NCBI GenBank assembly: GCA_002104895.1
Contig: MCFG01000031.1
Span: 125,001-187,500, forward strand
Length of the DNA stretch: 62,500 nt
Direction: 5' to 3'
From: Anaeromyces robustus
Lineage: Eukaryota; Neocallimastigomycota; Neocallimastigomycetes; Neocallimastigales; Neocallimastigaceae
A model generated the notes under the pieces. The model made no database searches. It was not told the DNA's origin and worked only from the letters and a program-made list of their open reading frames with translations. Every line of letters begins with the position of its first letter. The first letter of the stretch is position 1. Positions 30,642-45,232 of the stretch are shown here, one piece after another. The translations under genes and the position numbers were made by a program.

Positions 30642-33581
30642 ATGCATATAACCGAATTTGAAAAATTGAATTATAATTATATAATTCAAGAATTAGCATT
30701 AAGGAATGATTACGGAACTCTTAGTAGAAAATCAACATTGAATGAATTAAATGTTGAAGAATATAATATTAATAAAAAAATAAATTTGCAACCATTAACG
30801 AAAACCGGTTTAGCAACAGATGTGGAAAAGAATAATGAAAATGATATCAATGAACAAGATAATAATAAATTTAATAAATCATTTCAGGGTACTCATGAAA
30901 TGAATAGTAATAAAAACGAAAATATTGATAACTTTAATAAAATTGATGAATATTATCATGACATTAATAAAAATTATCAGTATCAAAAAAATGAAATTGA
31001 AAAAGTATACCCAAATAACAATATTAATAATAGTAAAGAAGTTAATGGGTGTGAAAATTCATCTAATAAGTATCAAAAGAAAAAAGATTCATTAAATTTT
31101 AATAATTTAAATATTAGTGAAAGTGATGAAGAATTATATGAATTAGATGATGATATTGATGAAAATGAAAATAATAATAATAATAGTAATAGTAATAACC
31201 ATAATAATACTCATTATAACACAGAAAATACGATGACAAAGGAAAATAATAATTTTGATGAACAAGATAATAACATATTTAGAAGAGGTCAACAAAAATT
31301 TCTATCATCATCAAATTATAAAACAAAAAATATGAATCGTTTATATCATCTTTTAAATTCAGTAACTCCTTTAAATAATAATATATCTATAAAAAATACT
31401 CCAGAGAACTGGGATGAATTTGAAGTTAATAATGAATACAATGAAATTAATTCAAACAAACAAAAAGCATTTAAAGTTTTAAGATTTGAAGATAATGATA
31501 TAAATAAAATAAGTATAAATCATTCAACATCATGTTCTAAAAATATATCATTAAATAATTATGTGGAATTATCATGTAAATTATTAAATAGTAGAATACG
31601 TTTAGGAAAACCAATTCCAATAGAATTAGAAATCATTAATAAAGGTTCAAATTCAATTCCATATTTAAAAATCGTTGTAAGTGCCATAACCAAAAATGAT
31701 AAAAATGAATCTTTTTGTAAAGATAAAGTAATGTTTGGATATTATTTAGAACCCGGAAATAAATGTGTAAAAAAATTTTCTTTAGAACCATACTTATGGG
31801 ATAATGAAGAAGATTGTTTTTATGATGATGTAAAAAGTTTGAATTTGAATGCAAGCCTAGGCAGTAATACATTATATTCAATAAGTAATTTAGCAAGTAA
31901 AAAAACAAATATTTTAACGAACAAAAACTTTTCATCTTATTATTATTATTCCAAGTTATATGCTAGAAATAAGCGTTCAAAAAATATTGATAAAGAAAAA
32001 GGTAACTATTACTATAAATGTATACATTTTAAAAGATCTTTACATATTATATTTTAATAAATACAATGAAATGATAATAATAATAATAATAGTTTAAATA
32101 AATATATTAATTGTTTATATTAATTATTATAAATATTGTTATATAATTTTTAAAAACTTTGTAATATATTTAAAGTATTAAAAAATAACATGAAAAGTTT
32201 GATTAGTTTAACCAATATATTTGATTTAGGAATTATTGCGGATAAAGATAATGAAGAAAATAAAGACCAAAATGAAATTAATTATAATGCAATAAGAGTA
32301 ATACCTAAAGAAGCAAATACTATGTTAAACAATTTACCTTCATCAATTAAAATTAATATATATCAAGAAAATGGCGAATTAATACTATGTAATAATTCCG
32401 AATTCAATTTAAAATCCGAATATTTTACCCAGGATTTTTATTTATTAGGTCAATACTTTAAATTAAATTCAAAGGAAGAAAATGATATTTCCAAGAATAA
32501 ATCTAACAAATATAGAAAATATAGAAAAACTAAATCATATTCATTAAATATATTATTAGTTAATTCTTCTGTTGAGACAAAAAATAAATTTATTCATTCA
32601 CTTGAATATGCCTTATTCGTTGAAAAACAGTTATTATCAAAAAATAGAGTTCGTGAATTTAGAGATTTATTAATAGAAAATGAAATGAATTTTGATTGTT
32701 ACAAAGAAAATACTTCCAAATTCTACTGGTCAGAAAATAATAAATATTACCAAGAAATTAAAATGGCTAACCATTTTCCTAAGAATATTAAATTTTATGA
32801 TTGTCCATGCAACGATAAAATAAATGACGAAGTGAAAGATATATCTCTTAATGATAAAAATGCCCAATCAATATATAATAAGACTTTCACAAAAATGAAT
32901 GCATTATTTAAAAATAAATTTAATGTTTTGCCAAATACAATAGATAGTGAAATAAATATAAATACAACAGTCAATACTGAAAAACAGAGTTGTAATGATA
33001 AAAAATATTGTAGTTGGTTAGATGGTGATGAAGCTGAATTAATATCAAAAGGTGAACTTCCATTAGGTAAAAAAATACTTGATGAGAAAATTTACTATAG
33101 CGATATAGAAGAAGATTATTATAATGATTCTATAAAAAGAAATCCAATTCATAATATCATTTATCTTTTTTCTCTGAAACAAATTAGTGATATTACAAGT
33201 GAAGATAAGGAAAACATCAATAATAATATTAATAAATTACAAAAAATGAAGAAAACATTAAATATATGTATATTTATAGATGATTGTAATGTTATTAATG
33301 AAGAGTATAATAATATTAATGAATATAAAGAATCTTTAAAATTAAAATGTTCTTCTTTATTTAATATTGATAAAGAAAGAATATACGTTGTTCCTTACTG
33401 TATTGATAGAAAAATTGAATATGATAATATTTCTGATTTAGGTAAAAAAAATAAAATTATGCATATTCATGAAAAAGTGAAAGAGGAACATCAGGAATAC
33501 TTAAACTTTTTAAATATAGAATTTTTATATTTAATAATGCAGAAAGCAGAAGATGACTATTCTAAACTCTGTTTAAAATAA
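30642..33581 (+). CDS. Unrecognised 921-residue protein with arrestin-like segment and degenerate P-loop-like segment
   Basis: Two exons, 30642-32001 and 32176-33581, join in phase 1 and read through as one protein, so the two long open frames are not separate genes. Residues 1-300 are Asn/Asp/Glu-rich and probably disordered. Residues about 307-400 (VELSCKLLNSRIRLGKPIPI, then LEIINKGSNSIPYLKIVVSA) resemble a beta-sandwich of arrestin-C type. Further on, SLNILLVNSSVETKNKFIHSL (about 574) has the position and pattern of a GTPase P-loop but lacks GKS/T, KFYDCPCND (about 656) sits where DxxG would, and ICIFIDDCNV (about 817) leads to a possible final strand. It could be a pseudo-GTPase or scaffold, but the fold calls are by eye and no function is assigned. 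Confidence 0.7.
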
Positions 33582-36157
<2,576 letters not shown>

Positions 36158-37068
36158 AATATATAAAACATAATTTATAAAAAGAAAGCAAAAAAAATTA
36201 AAAAAAAATTATAATACAAAAAAAAGAATGAAAGAAAGAAAGAAATAAAATATTATATCTTTTTAAAATATAAACCACTCTTTATAACAATCATCAATAT
36301 ATATATATATATATGTTTTTTTTTTTTTTTTTTCTTAATTAAATATAATAATATACATAGAATATAAACAAAAATTAATATTAGACAGAAATATCAATAA
36401 AAAAAAAAAAAAAGATTAGAATAAAACAAAATTAAAATATTTAAGAAAAACAACAAAGAAGAAAAGAAGAAGAAAAAGAAAAGATCATGTTTTAATAAAA
36501 TTAAAGTTAATACACATATAGAAAAATAATTTTCTCATTGATTATAAAACCAAAAAACAAAATAACAAAACAAAACAAAACAAAAAAAAAAAAAAAAAAA
36601 AGCAATAAAATAAAAAAAAAAATCAAAAATTAAATATAAAATTATAAAAAATATTCTTATTCTAATATTAATTTATCTTTTATTTTTTTTTTTTTAACTA
36701 GCGTATTAGCAAGTTTTAAATGTAATAAAATTATTTTAATATTTCAACTTTTTTTTTAAAAAAAAAAAATTGTTTTAATTATATATAAATTCATTAACAC
36801 ATTTTTAAATAATATATTAATAAAAAATAAAAATTAAAATAAAAATAGAAAAAAAATTTATTACTGTTTTTTCTTAATATTTAACATCTTTTATAATAAT
36901 TTTAATATTTCATTTAGTTTTTTTTCTTTTTTATTTTTTTAATTTTAGTTTTATAAAATTTTCTTTACCTATTCCTTCCTATTTCTTCGAAAAATAGTTT
37001 TAAACTTTCGTTATTAGTTTTTATAAATATTTAAATTTTATTATGCAACAATTCTATAATACACCATT
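36158..37068. other. Spacer between SRP54 and the LINE
   Basis: A/T sequence with short purine-rich (GAAA) repeats at 36218-36245, A runs near 36584-36601 and T runs near 36315-36332. It ends at the LINE target site. No gene is seen. Confidence 0.6.
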
Positions 37069-37080
37069 AAAAGCGACATC
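37069..37080. repeat. 5' target-site duplication of the LINE
   Basis: AAAAGCGACATC here is repeated at 42199-42210 directly after the LINE poly-A tail. The leading A residues of the 3' copy merge with the tail, so the unambiguous duplicated part is GCGACATC. Confidence 0.85.
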
Positions 37081-37579
37081 ATGCTCAGAAGAGGGTAAAT
37101 GCCTGTCGATACATGGCGACGTTAAGGGCATTTTATGAAGTCTCCTCAATAATTGTTCTTTTTTCTAATAATATGTATAAGTTGGATATGCAGGAAATGA
37201 GTTATTTGTATTTTCTTTTAAATTTACCTTTCATGTATTTCTGTATATTATCACTGTATGAATCCATTGTAATTGCGTTAATTATTGTATGAGCTTGATT
37301 CACTCAAATGCATGTGCTTATACTTTATTAGAATTTAGAATAGTTATTTTTGAGTTCTTCACCTTTAACTTTTTTTCATGAATTTAAGAATTTACAAGAT
37401 TTCAAATATATTTACATTCGCAAAAAGAGATTTTATAACATCTATCAATATTCTAAAAGTGTTTTTATAATAGTGTAAAGAAGATAAACAATTGTAAAAT
37501 TTAAACAACAGTGAAAAATTTACATTCAGTTATTACTAGTCTACATTTTTTTTAACTCGATCTTTTTAGTTTAAAAAAA

Positions 37580-37619
<40 letters not shown>

Positions 37620-40600
37620 TTTTAGTTTTGCACTTCATTTTTCTTTTTTATTTTTTTCAATATTAAATATATATAATCACAATGGTACGGAATTTTTATA
37701 ATAGTAACGAAAATAGTAATGTGTTTGTTCGTGGTTTCCGTTGTTATGGAATTGATATTAACAACACTAGCATTATCTTCATCAATGGCCTTCACTCATG
37801 GACCAATGCATATATGATGGATTTTCTGGAATCGAAATTTAAGGAGTTCAACAAGTACATTCTTTCAGTTAAACGATCTATGTGTTCTAGAGGTTGGTAT
37901 TTTAGGATCAAGGTTTTATCATCTGACTTCAAATTTGATGATTTCAAAAAGAAATTTGTATCACATATCTCAAATGCTCGCTTGTCGTATAGTAATTGCA
38001 CTCATTATATTCGTAAAAGATCACTTCAACAGACCAGAAATCAACTATTTTCTTCTTCAACAAACTTTAATGATTCAATCAATAACCAAAGTAATTCTAC
38101 AACAAACTTTAATGATTCAATTAATAACCAAAGTAATTCTACTACAACATCCTCACAATCTAATACTTCAGATTCTTCTCAACGCAACTCATTAGTTAGT
38201 ATACACTCTAATCTCAACTCTCTTAATTCTATCAAAGATAAGTTTACTTTTTGTCTCAGTTGGAATACCAATGGATGGAACCATGAAAAGAAAGATAGTA
38301 TCGAATACTTTATCACATTATTCAAACCTCTTTTCCTCTGTTTTCAAGAAACAAAGAATGGTTCTGGTTCCAATAGTAGTCAACCATGTAAAGTCACTAT
38401 TCCCAATTACCGTTATTTTGTTAGAAGAGCAGTTGATAGTATTCCAGGCATGAGAGGTTTATTTTTAGGTTATCATAAATCTTGTCAAGCAATACTTGAA
38501 GAGAATTCATTTAATTACATTATTTCCTTAACCAATTATAATATCTACGACTCTAAATGCTCTGTTGGAAATGTATATATCCCTGTCAGCTCTCATTCTA
38601 CACAAGTGAAGTGTGCTTTAGCAGAAGTTATTGAATGGCTTAATATTCATCGTGATCATGCTTCTATTCTTGTTGGGGATTTTAACATGAAAACAGTGGA
38701 CCTTGAAGAAAAAATATCACAAATTAATGGTTGGATGATTTTACCTCTCAATAGTTCAAGAATCTCTTGGGTTCAAGGTAATCTATCTTCAGATATTGAT
38801 CATGCTTTGGTTAATTATAAAATGTTGAACCTTATATCGTATGCTTCTTTTATTGATTATCACCCAGTCTCTGATCATAAACCAATGCTAGTATATTGTA
38901 AGAAAAACTTTGTTGATCTCTCCTTTACTCACCCAAAAAAGGTTGTTCAATGGAATAGAATTCGCTGTAAGGAAATGAAAAACGATATTGTTGACAATAA
39001 CAAGTTTGCTATTTTAAATAATGAGATTTTTAATAATCCTTATCTTTCTATTGATGATCTAGTTGATAAGTTTATTGATACATCTAATTCAATTGCAGAG
39101 GATCTTGAAATTACATCTTCTACTGAAATTAGGAAATCAATGTTCCATATGTCACGTAATATTTACTGTCTTCAAAGAATTAAAAGCTTGAAGTATCGAC
39201 AAATTAAAAAGAGCCATTTAGATTATGAACCTAATCAATTTATTATCCTTGTTGCATCTTATAATAAATTATGCCAATCTATTCATAAAAAATGTAATGA
39301 ATTTAGAAGACAAAACTATTTATTTTGGATTAAAATAGGCTGCGAGGCTACCTTAAAAAATGACAGCAGAAAATCATGGTCATGGATTAAGAAGAATATT
39401 AAAAATAACAATCAGGAGTTATTTATACCTCATCCTATCAGAGACCACCAAGATAACTTAGTGTATAGTACTAAAGATCAATTAGATGTTTGGTGTAATT
39501 ATTATAAGAAACTTAGTAATGACTCTACTGGACATAGCATGAATAAAAAATTCTGGAAGTATTCTCCCGCTATCAATCGTATAAAGAGTGGAAATAACAT
39601 AGTATGGGATATTAACCAAGATATCAGCATTGAAGAAATCAAAAAGGCCATCCTTTCTATCCCTAACTTTAAAGCCTCGGGTCCCGACGGTATCCCTATT
39701 GAATTTTATAAAGCTTTAATTCCTGATTCCTCTTCAGATGACTCTGCAAATAATGATTCCTATATTCCGGCTGGTCTTAGTTGTTTCCATTTCTTAATTA
39801 ATCGTATTTGGAATGGTGATTTTCCTATTTTTTGGAATAATGCATCCATTGTTTCTATCCCAAAAAAAGGCGATCTTTCTAATTGTGATAACTATCGTGG
39901 TATCTCTCTTATCAATAATGGTATTAAGATTCTTTCGAAAATTATTGCTTCTAGAATTTCTGAATATGGTATAAGTCATGGATTCATTAGACCAGAACAA
40001 TTTGGCTTTCGGAATAAGGAAGAATGTATTAGTCTTTTTATCTCTATTCTTTCTATTTGTCAAAGACGTAAATTCAAAGGGGAAGATACTTATTTAGCTT
40101 TTCTGGATCTTAAAAAAGCTTACGATTCTGTGCCCATCTATAACATTTTATCGAAAATTTATACCCTTGGTATACAAGGAAAATGCTTTCAATTTTTGGA
40201 GAACCTATATCTGTCTTCCAAAGCTTGTGTTAAAATTAATGGACAATTTTCCGATTCCTTCAGTATACTTAAAGGAGTTCGACAAGGATGTCCCTTATCT
40301 CCTATACTTTTTAATTTGTTTATCAACGACATCTTCAACGATTGCCTGCATAATGGTGTGAAAATAGATACTGAATATTGCTGTGGAGGATTATTTGCTG
40401 ATGATATTGTTCTTTGTGCCCCTAGTAGATCTCGTATGAATAAACTTCTTCGCTCAGTTAGTAAATGGGCTAAGGACAATGAGATGACTTTTGGAATTAA
40501 TAAATGTGCCACATTTGCTGTTAGACATGAAAATTCGGAATATATTCTTAGAGAAGACCCTACCTTTTATTTAACAGGAATCCCAATCCCTAAAACAGAT

Positions 40601-42154
40601 TGTTATACTTACCTTGGTGTTCCCTTTCACAAATCTCTAGATTTAAAATTCGTTATTAGTAAAATGAAAAATAAAGTTAGTAAGGCTTTGTTTTCAATTC
40701 AAGGTTTTTTAAAAAATGATCTGATTCCTATTCCTCTTAAAAGAACTTTATTCTCTGCAAAAGTTATTGGACAAGTTTCCTATTACGCTCCTTTGCTTGG
40801 TTCTAACAAAAACAATACTAGTTCTACACAAACAATTATTAACAAAGGTTTTTATTGGATTTTAGGCTACTCGAAACCTAATTCTTTTGTTTCTATTTAT
40901 TGCATCTCAAAAGAACTCAATATTCCTCCACTTTCTGGTAAATGTGCTTTAGCTCAGGTTAGATGTTTTAATAAGTGGAAGGACTCCAACTGCATTATCT
41001 CTAAGATAGTTAATAATGTTGCTACAACAAGAAAATGGACTTGGGACAAAGAAAGTAAAATATTAAATGATAAATTAAACAATATTTCATCCTCTTCTAA
41101 AGAAATTATGGAATTCTATTGGGACAGAGACATGAACAGTGATAAATCAATTAAAGCTAAAACTTATAAAATGTACAAATTTGAAGAATCAAGGAATTAC
41201 TTAAAACTTAATCTAGAATATCCTGAATATAGCAAAGGTTTTAGGTGGATACTTAGGGCAAGATGTGGATATAAAATCGATGCTAGAGTTGCTAAAGCTG
41301 CAAAAATGATTAATAATTCTTGTCCTAATTGTTGTTCATGTTGTTTCCATTGTGACAGTTATCAGAGAATTGATCATTGGTTTATAAATTGTTTCTTATT
41401 TAAAAATCTTCGTATTGATCACTTCTCTGATCTAGATAGAAATTTTTTTTATTTTTTAGATAGTCTTTTTAATAGTTTAGTTAGGATCAGTAATAACCCT
41501 AATGTAGATAATAGAATTAATAGTATTGTTAAGGGTTATAAAAATAGTAATAATATGAGGTTTAATAGTATTAGTAATATAGATATATTAGGTAATAAAA
41601 AAATAGTTAATAGGTACAGTATTTATATTTTTTTAATTGGTGGAAGGGATTATGGTTTTAGTGATAGAATTAACAATAGTCCATACAAAATGGAATGGGA
41701 ATGTTTGTTTAAGTGTCAGACTGAATCTGGTACTTATTCAAAATCCCCATTCTTGTTGCGATCTGCGGCTCTATTGAATGATATCATGCCTGTTGTCTGT
41801 AAAAGACAACATATATTGTTCAATAAATTTAAAACCAACCTCTCCAGGAACGTCAATGCTGATAACACAGTAGGACAGCCTAGTAGGGCAAATGCCGATC
41901 CTATTTCCGACCCTAGTGGAATAGGATAGATCAATTTTACTTTAATTCTATATTTAGAATTAAGGGCTTGTATGGATTTATTGTTTTTAAATATTATTAT
42001 ACTACTTTTTTTCCTCCAGTATTATTTACTATTATCTATAATATATTACTGGTTTTTATTTTTTTTAGTATCATTTTTTTTTCATTATGTGTTTTTTTAT
42101 GATTCATGTATTTTAATATTTAAATTCAATAAAGTTGACGTACAAATTGTGTGC

Positions 42155-42202
<48 letters not shown>
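37081..42202 (+). mobile_element. Full-length non-LTR (LINE) retrotransposon
   Basis: The element is about 5.1 kb: a 5' untranslated region of about 600 bp that begins with a GC-richer patch (37081-37140), one long ORF (37682-41929), a 3' untranslated region ending TTGACGTACAAATTGTGTGC then CAT, and a pure poly-A tail of about 45 (42158-42202). A CAATAAAG signal lies at 42128. It is flanked by a 12-bp duplication, the expected mark of target-primed reverse transcription. It sits between the convergent 3' ends of SRP54 and misato, where an insertion would do least damage. The intact ORF, long clean tail and perfect duplication suggest a recent insertion. The clade is not assigned. Confidence 0.93.
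37682..41929 (+). CDS. LINE polyprotein: endonuclease and reverse transcriptase
   Basis: 1415 residues without interruption. Residues 1-110 are basic with an RRM-like pattern (SIIFINGLHSW; RGWYFRIKVL) and may stand in for a separate ORF1. A spacer holds a 14-residue tandem duplication (TNFNDSINNQSNST twice, about 38060-38143). The apurinic-type endonuclease shows SWNTNGW, FQETK, LVGDFNMK, DIDHALV and SDHKPM. The reverse transcriptase has SIPKKGDLSNCDNYRGISL, FLDLKKAYDSV, GVRQGCPLSPILFNLFINDI, the catalytic FADDIVL and YLGVPF. A C-terminal Cys/His cluster (CPNCCSCCFHC ... H ... C) resembles the zinc knuckle of many LINEs. No RNase H domain is visible. It uses more C-ending codons than the host genes around it. 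All catalytic residues I can check are present. Confidence 0.95.
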   Translation: MVRNFYNSNENSNVFVRGFRCYGIDINNTSIIFINGLHSWTNAYMMDFLESKFKEFNKYILSVKRSMCSRGWYFRIKVLSSDFKFDDFKKKFVSHISNARLSYSNCTHYIRKRSLQQTRNQLFSSSTNFNDSINNQSNSTTNFNDSINNQSNSTTTSSQSNTSDSSQRNSLVSIHSNLNSLNSIKDKFTFCLSWNTNGWNHEKKDSIEYFITLFKPLFLCFQETKNGSGSNSSQPCKVTIPNYRYFVRRAVDSIPGMRGLFLGYHKSCQAILEENSFNYIISLTNYNIYDSKCSVGNVYIPVSSHSTQVKCALAEVIEWLNIHRDHASILVGDFNMKTVDLEEKISQINGWMILPLNSSRISWVQGNLSSDIDHALVNYKMLNLISYASFIDYHPVSDHKPMLVYCKKNFVDLSFTHPKKVVQWNRIRCKEMKNDIVDNNKFAILNNEIFNNPYLSIDDLVDKFIDTSNSIAEDLEITSSTEIRKSMFHMSRNIYCLQRIKSLKYRQIKKSHLDYEPNQFIILVASYNKLCQSIHKKCNEFRRQNYLFWIKIGCEATLKNDSRKSWSWIKKNIKNNNQELFIPHPIRDHQDNLVYSTKDQLDVWCNYYKKLSNDSTGHSMNKKFWKYSPAINRIKSGNNIVWDINQDISIEEIKKAILSIPNFKASGPDGIPIEFYKALIPDSSSDDSANNDSYIPAGLSCFHFLINRIWNGDFPIFWNNASIVSIPKKGDLSNCDNYRGISLINNGIKILSKIIASRISEYGISHGFIRPEQFGFRNKEECISLFISILSICQRRKFKGEDTYLAFLDLKKAYDSVPIYNILSKIYTLGIQGKCFQFLENLYLSSKACVKINGQFSDSFSILKGVRQGCPLSPILFNLFINDIFNDCLHNGVKIDTEYCCGGLFADDIVLCAPSRSRMNKLLRSVSKWAKDNEMTFGINKCATFAVRHENSEYILREDPTFYLTGIPIPKTDCYTYLGVPFHKSLDLKFVISKMKNKVSKALFSIQGFLKNDLIPIPLKRTLFSAKVIGQVSYYAPLLGSNKNNTSSTQTIINKGFYWILGYSKPNSFVSIYCISKELNIPPLSGKCALAQVRCFNKWKDSNCIISKIVNNVATTRKWTWDKESKILNDKLNNISSSSKEIMEFYWDRDMNSDKSIKAKTYKMYKFEESRNYLKLNLEYPEYSKGFRWILRARCGYKIDARVAKAAKMINNSCPNCCSCCFHCDSYQRIDHWFINCFLFKNLRIDHFSDLDRNFFYFLDSLFNSLVRISNNPNVDNRINSIVKGYKNSNNMRFNSISNIDILGNKKIVNRYSIYIFLIGGRDYGFSDRINNSPYKMEWECLFKCQTESGTYSKSPFLLRSAALLNDIMPVVCKRQHILFNKFKTNLSRNVNADNTVGQPSRANADPISDPSGIG

Positions 42203-42203
<1 letters not shown>

Positions 42204-42210
42204 CGACATC
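42199..42210. repeat. 3' target-site duplication of the LINE
   Basis: Second copy of AAAAGCGACATC, followed by original flank TTTTAAAATT. Removing the element restores an uninterrupted site. Confidence 0.85.
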
Positions 42211-42625
<415 letters not shown>

Positions 42626-45167
42626 TTAAAGATTCTCATCTTCTGCTCCTATGGAATCTCTAAGACGTTTTAAATTTTCTCTTAACTCAAGTATATCATC
42701 TTCTTCATAACCTGTTTCTTTTTCAACTAAACTTCTATAACCATCTAAACATTTATAAGATTGATTAACAATAAAGTTTAAACTTGAATCACAAGCCAAA
42801 CGAGTCATCATTGGAATATCTGTTACAATATCAGTCATAATAGGTTCTTTATTAGGATCATCTTGTTCGTTAAATTTGAAATAATTAATATTTTCCAATT
42901 CATTAGCATTAAATATTTGAGGAAAAGTTGGTGATATATTATATTTATCCTTAGTTAGCCAACTATTTATTTATATTCATTATAAAAATTATTATTATTA
43001 TTAGGAATAAATAAAAAATATTTTATTATATTCAATAAAAAAAATGAAAATAATAATAAATATAGGTAAAAAACATAATGAATTACCTTGAAGTTCTAAA
43101 ACATTTATACTTATCATAAAATTCTTGACTAAATAAAAAAAAATAAAAATAAAAGTAAATAAAAAGTAAAAAAATTAATAAAACAATATTTTAAAAATTG
43201 TACATATAACAAATCTGAAAATAAAATATAATATTAATTCTAACATTTCATCCATGCCTTGGTATATATATTGTTGACCAAATATATTTTCCTTATATTG
43301 ATATAAATGAATAATTTTTTTAAAAAAAAGTATAAAATTAATATATATAATTAATAAGAAAAAATAAATTAATAACTAATAAAAATAATTAATAAATATA
43401 TGTATATATATACCATATTTGACATTGATTCATAATAATATAACCTTAATAAATCACAATTTTCTGTATTTTTACATGGATATTTAAAAGATATACCGCC
43501 AAGTTTAATTGATTCAGTTATTAAAGTAGAGCATATATCACTCATTGAACGATAATTATTTGCTGAACTAAATGGTAATGATACTAGTTATTTGTAAAAA
43601 ATATAAATAAAAAATAAATATCATAAATATACGTTTATATATATTTATGATATTTATAATAAAAATATGAAATATAAAACATACTTGATTCAATTACTGA
43701 GGAATATAAAGCAGTTGAATGATATAATGAATTTACCTATTAATATAAAAATAAAATTAAATATATTTTTATTAAAATATGATTAAAATAAATAAATATA
43801 AATATTTTTTCAATATTTACATTAGCAGAATAATATTTTGACCAGAAGTTATTTGCATTCGTATTTGATATATCTAATGGAATGTAAAGAAGACTAGATT
43901 CATTGAATGCATTCATACATAAGGATTTATTTATTCTGGATAAAATCTTTATAATACATATTTTATATTTTACAATTTGTATATTTAATTTTTTTTTTCT
44001 TCATTCATAAAATGTATATAAGAAAAAAATATTATTTAAATATTTACTGTATTATCTTCTTTATTTTCAACACCATAGATCAATACAGTGTGACGACCAA
44101 ATTCATCATTGATTTCCTCAATTAATTTTGATGCAAATCCACCGAAAGCACTATTAGTTTCACAAAATACTTGAAACCCCTTTAAGAATTTCGATAATAT
44201 TTATAATATAATTTTTTATCATTTGTTAATTACATGTGTTATTATATGCGACAAATATATTTTACAATAACAATAATAATAATAATAAAATTACTTGAAG
44301 TTGATCACAGTCTTCTAAAAAGAATCTCAAATTTTCATCAAATAATTTTTCACCCTAATAAAAATTAAAATAATTAATTATGATGTAATATATATATTTA
44401 GTAAATCAAAGAAAAATATCATATTAAATGTTTTAGAATATAGTTTATTAATTATTACATAATAACCACTATTATAAAGTTCTTCACCACAACTGAAACT
44501 ACCAAATGGAGTAGACTCATCGTTAACATTGTATTCCGATAATTCAACAGTAGTTTGTGGATGATAATAAGATATATTAAAATCTGTCCATGATTTTATA
44601 GTTTTTTCATTTAATTCTAAGGATTTTGAATTATATCTTGAATTAAATAACTTCAATTTTAAAATATATATAGGATAAATAAATAATTATAATATATATT
44701 ATAATAATTTAAAATATTAAGATTAATAACCATTTTATCTATATATTTTATATGATTATAATTGAATTTTTCAAATGACCTTTTGATATTCAAAATTTGG
44801 ATTCTCAATAGTTTTTTGAAAAGAAGATTTTTCATCCAATTCACTTTTATAAGTCTCGATTTTGCCAGGCCTTAAATAATATTAAAAAGCAAAACGAAAA
44901 AATAAATAATTAAAAATAAACTTTTTTTAATATATTAAATATACTATAATAGATGCATATCAGCGTATATACTACCATAATTGAGAAGCATTATCTTTTA
45001 ATGTATCGAAATCAACTGGAGGTTGATAAAAAGGGTTGGAATTTTTAATAGAATTTATACCACCTGTTTTATTTTAAAATTACATATATATAAATAAGAA
45101 AAGAAAAAAAAATAACAAAAATAATTAGATATTAATAATATTAAAACTATTTTTTAATTATAATAAC

Positions 45168-45232
<65 letters not shown>

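Noticed and set aside
32190-33581. Separate 463-residue gene
   Set aside because: An intron with matching phase joins it to the exon 30642-32001.
39794-40512. Minus-strand frames inside the LINE
   Set aside because: Antisense of the conserved reverse-transcriptase domain, without recognisable motifs.
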